5,435 bases of DNA from Ignatzschineria sp. (GTDB lineage Bacteria > Pseudomonadota > Gammaproteobacteria > Cardiobacteriales > Wohlfahrtiimonadaceae). The stretch spans positions 1-5,435 of the forward strand of contig JASLEF010000060.1 in assembly GCA_030151245.1 (NCBI GenBank), written 5' to 3'. Shown here piece after piece: positions 5,424-5,435 of this stretch. Position 1 is the stretch's first letter. Every line of letters begins with the position of its first letter. The position numbers and the translations under genes were made by a program. Under the pieces are notes generated by a model. The model saw only the letters and a program-made list of their open reading frames with translations. It did not search any database and was not told the origin of the DNA.

Positions 5424-5435
5424 TTTTTATGATGA

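Noticed and set aside
1..5435. CRISPR arrays, tRNA or rRNA genes, insertion-sequence ends
   Set aside because: No regularly spaced repeats, no tRNA-like cloverleaf signals and no transposase fragments were seen on either strand.

Overview
The window is an AT-rich chromosomal segment from a bacterium. It carries five protein genes and well-marked control sites. The DoxX protein resembles the YqjF/YphA proteins of Gammaproteobacteria, the LysR regulator is CrgA-like, and the promoters read as sigma-70. A low-GC gammaproteobacterium (for example an Ignatzschineria/Wohlfahrtiimonas-type genome) is therefore my best guess. This is inference; no search was run. The thiamine gene, by contrast, has the compact, Bacillus-like form of ThiC.

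Layout. Minus strand, 461 to 1: a RidA/YjgF-family protein with a signal peptide, cut by the left edge a few residues before its expected end, with a TATAAT promoter at 509-514. 462-798: a gene-free stretch holding three inverted repeats. Minus strand, 1716-799: a complete LysR-type regulator. 1717-1953: a divergent intergenic region with a perfect 21-bp palindrome that contains a TTC-N7-GAA LysR box. Plus strand, 1954-2370: a four-helix DoxX-family membrane protein, followed by a strong terminator. 2437-2826: about 390 bases with no recognisable gene. Plus strand, 2827-3015: a sigma-70 promoter, a full thi-box (TPP riboswitch) and an intrinsic terminator, i.e. a classic transcription-attenuation leader. 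Plus strand, 3182-4993: thiC, closed by its own terminator. Plus strand, 5190-5423: a ParD-type antitoxin with its own promoter and a small inverted repeat; its expected ParE toxin would lie just past the right edge.

How they work together. Three independent regulatory units are visible. The LysR gene and doxX form a divergent regulator-target pair. thiC is a single-gene unit shut off by thiamine pyrophosphate. parD is the first gene of a probable, cut-off toxin-antitoxin operon. I do not see a clearly new multi-gene system. The most useful points to follow are the LysR operator geometry, the riboswitch/antiterminator layout with its long leader before thiC, the exported RidA, and the ParD operator.
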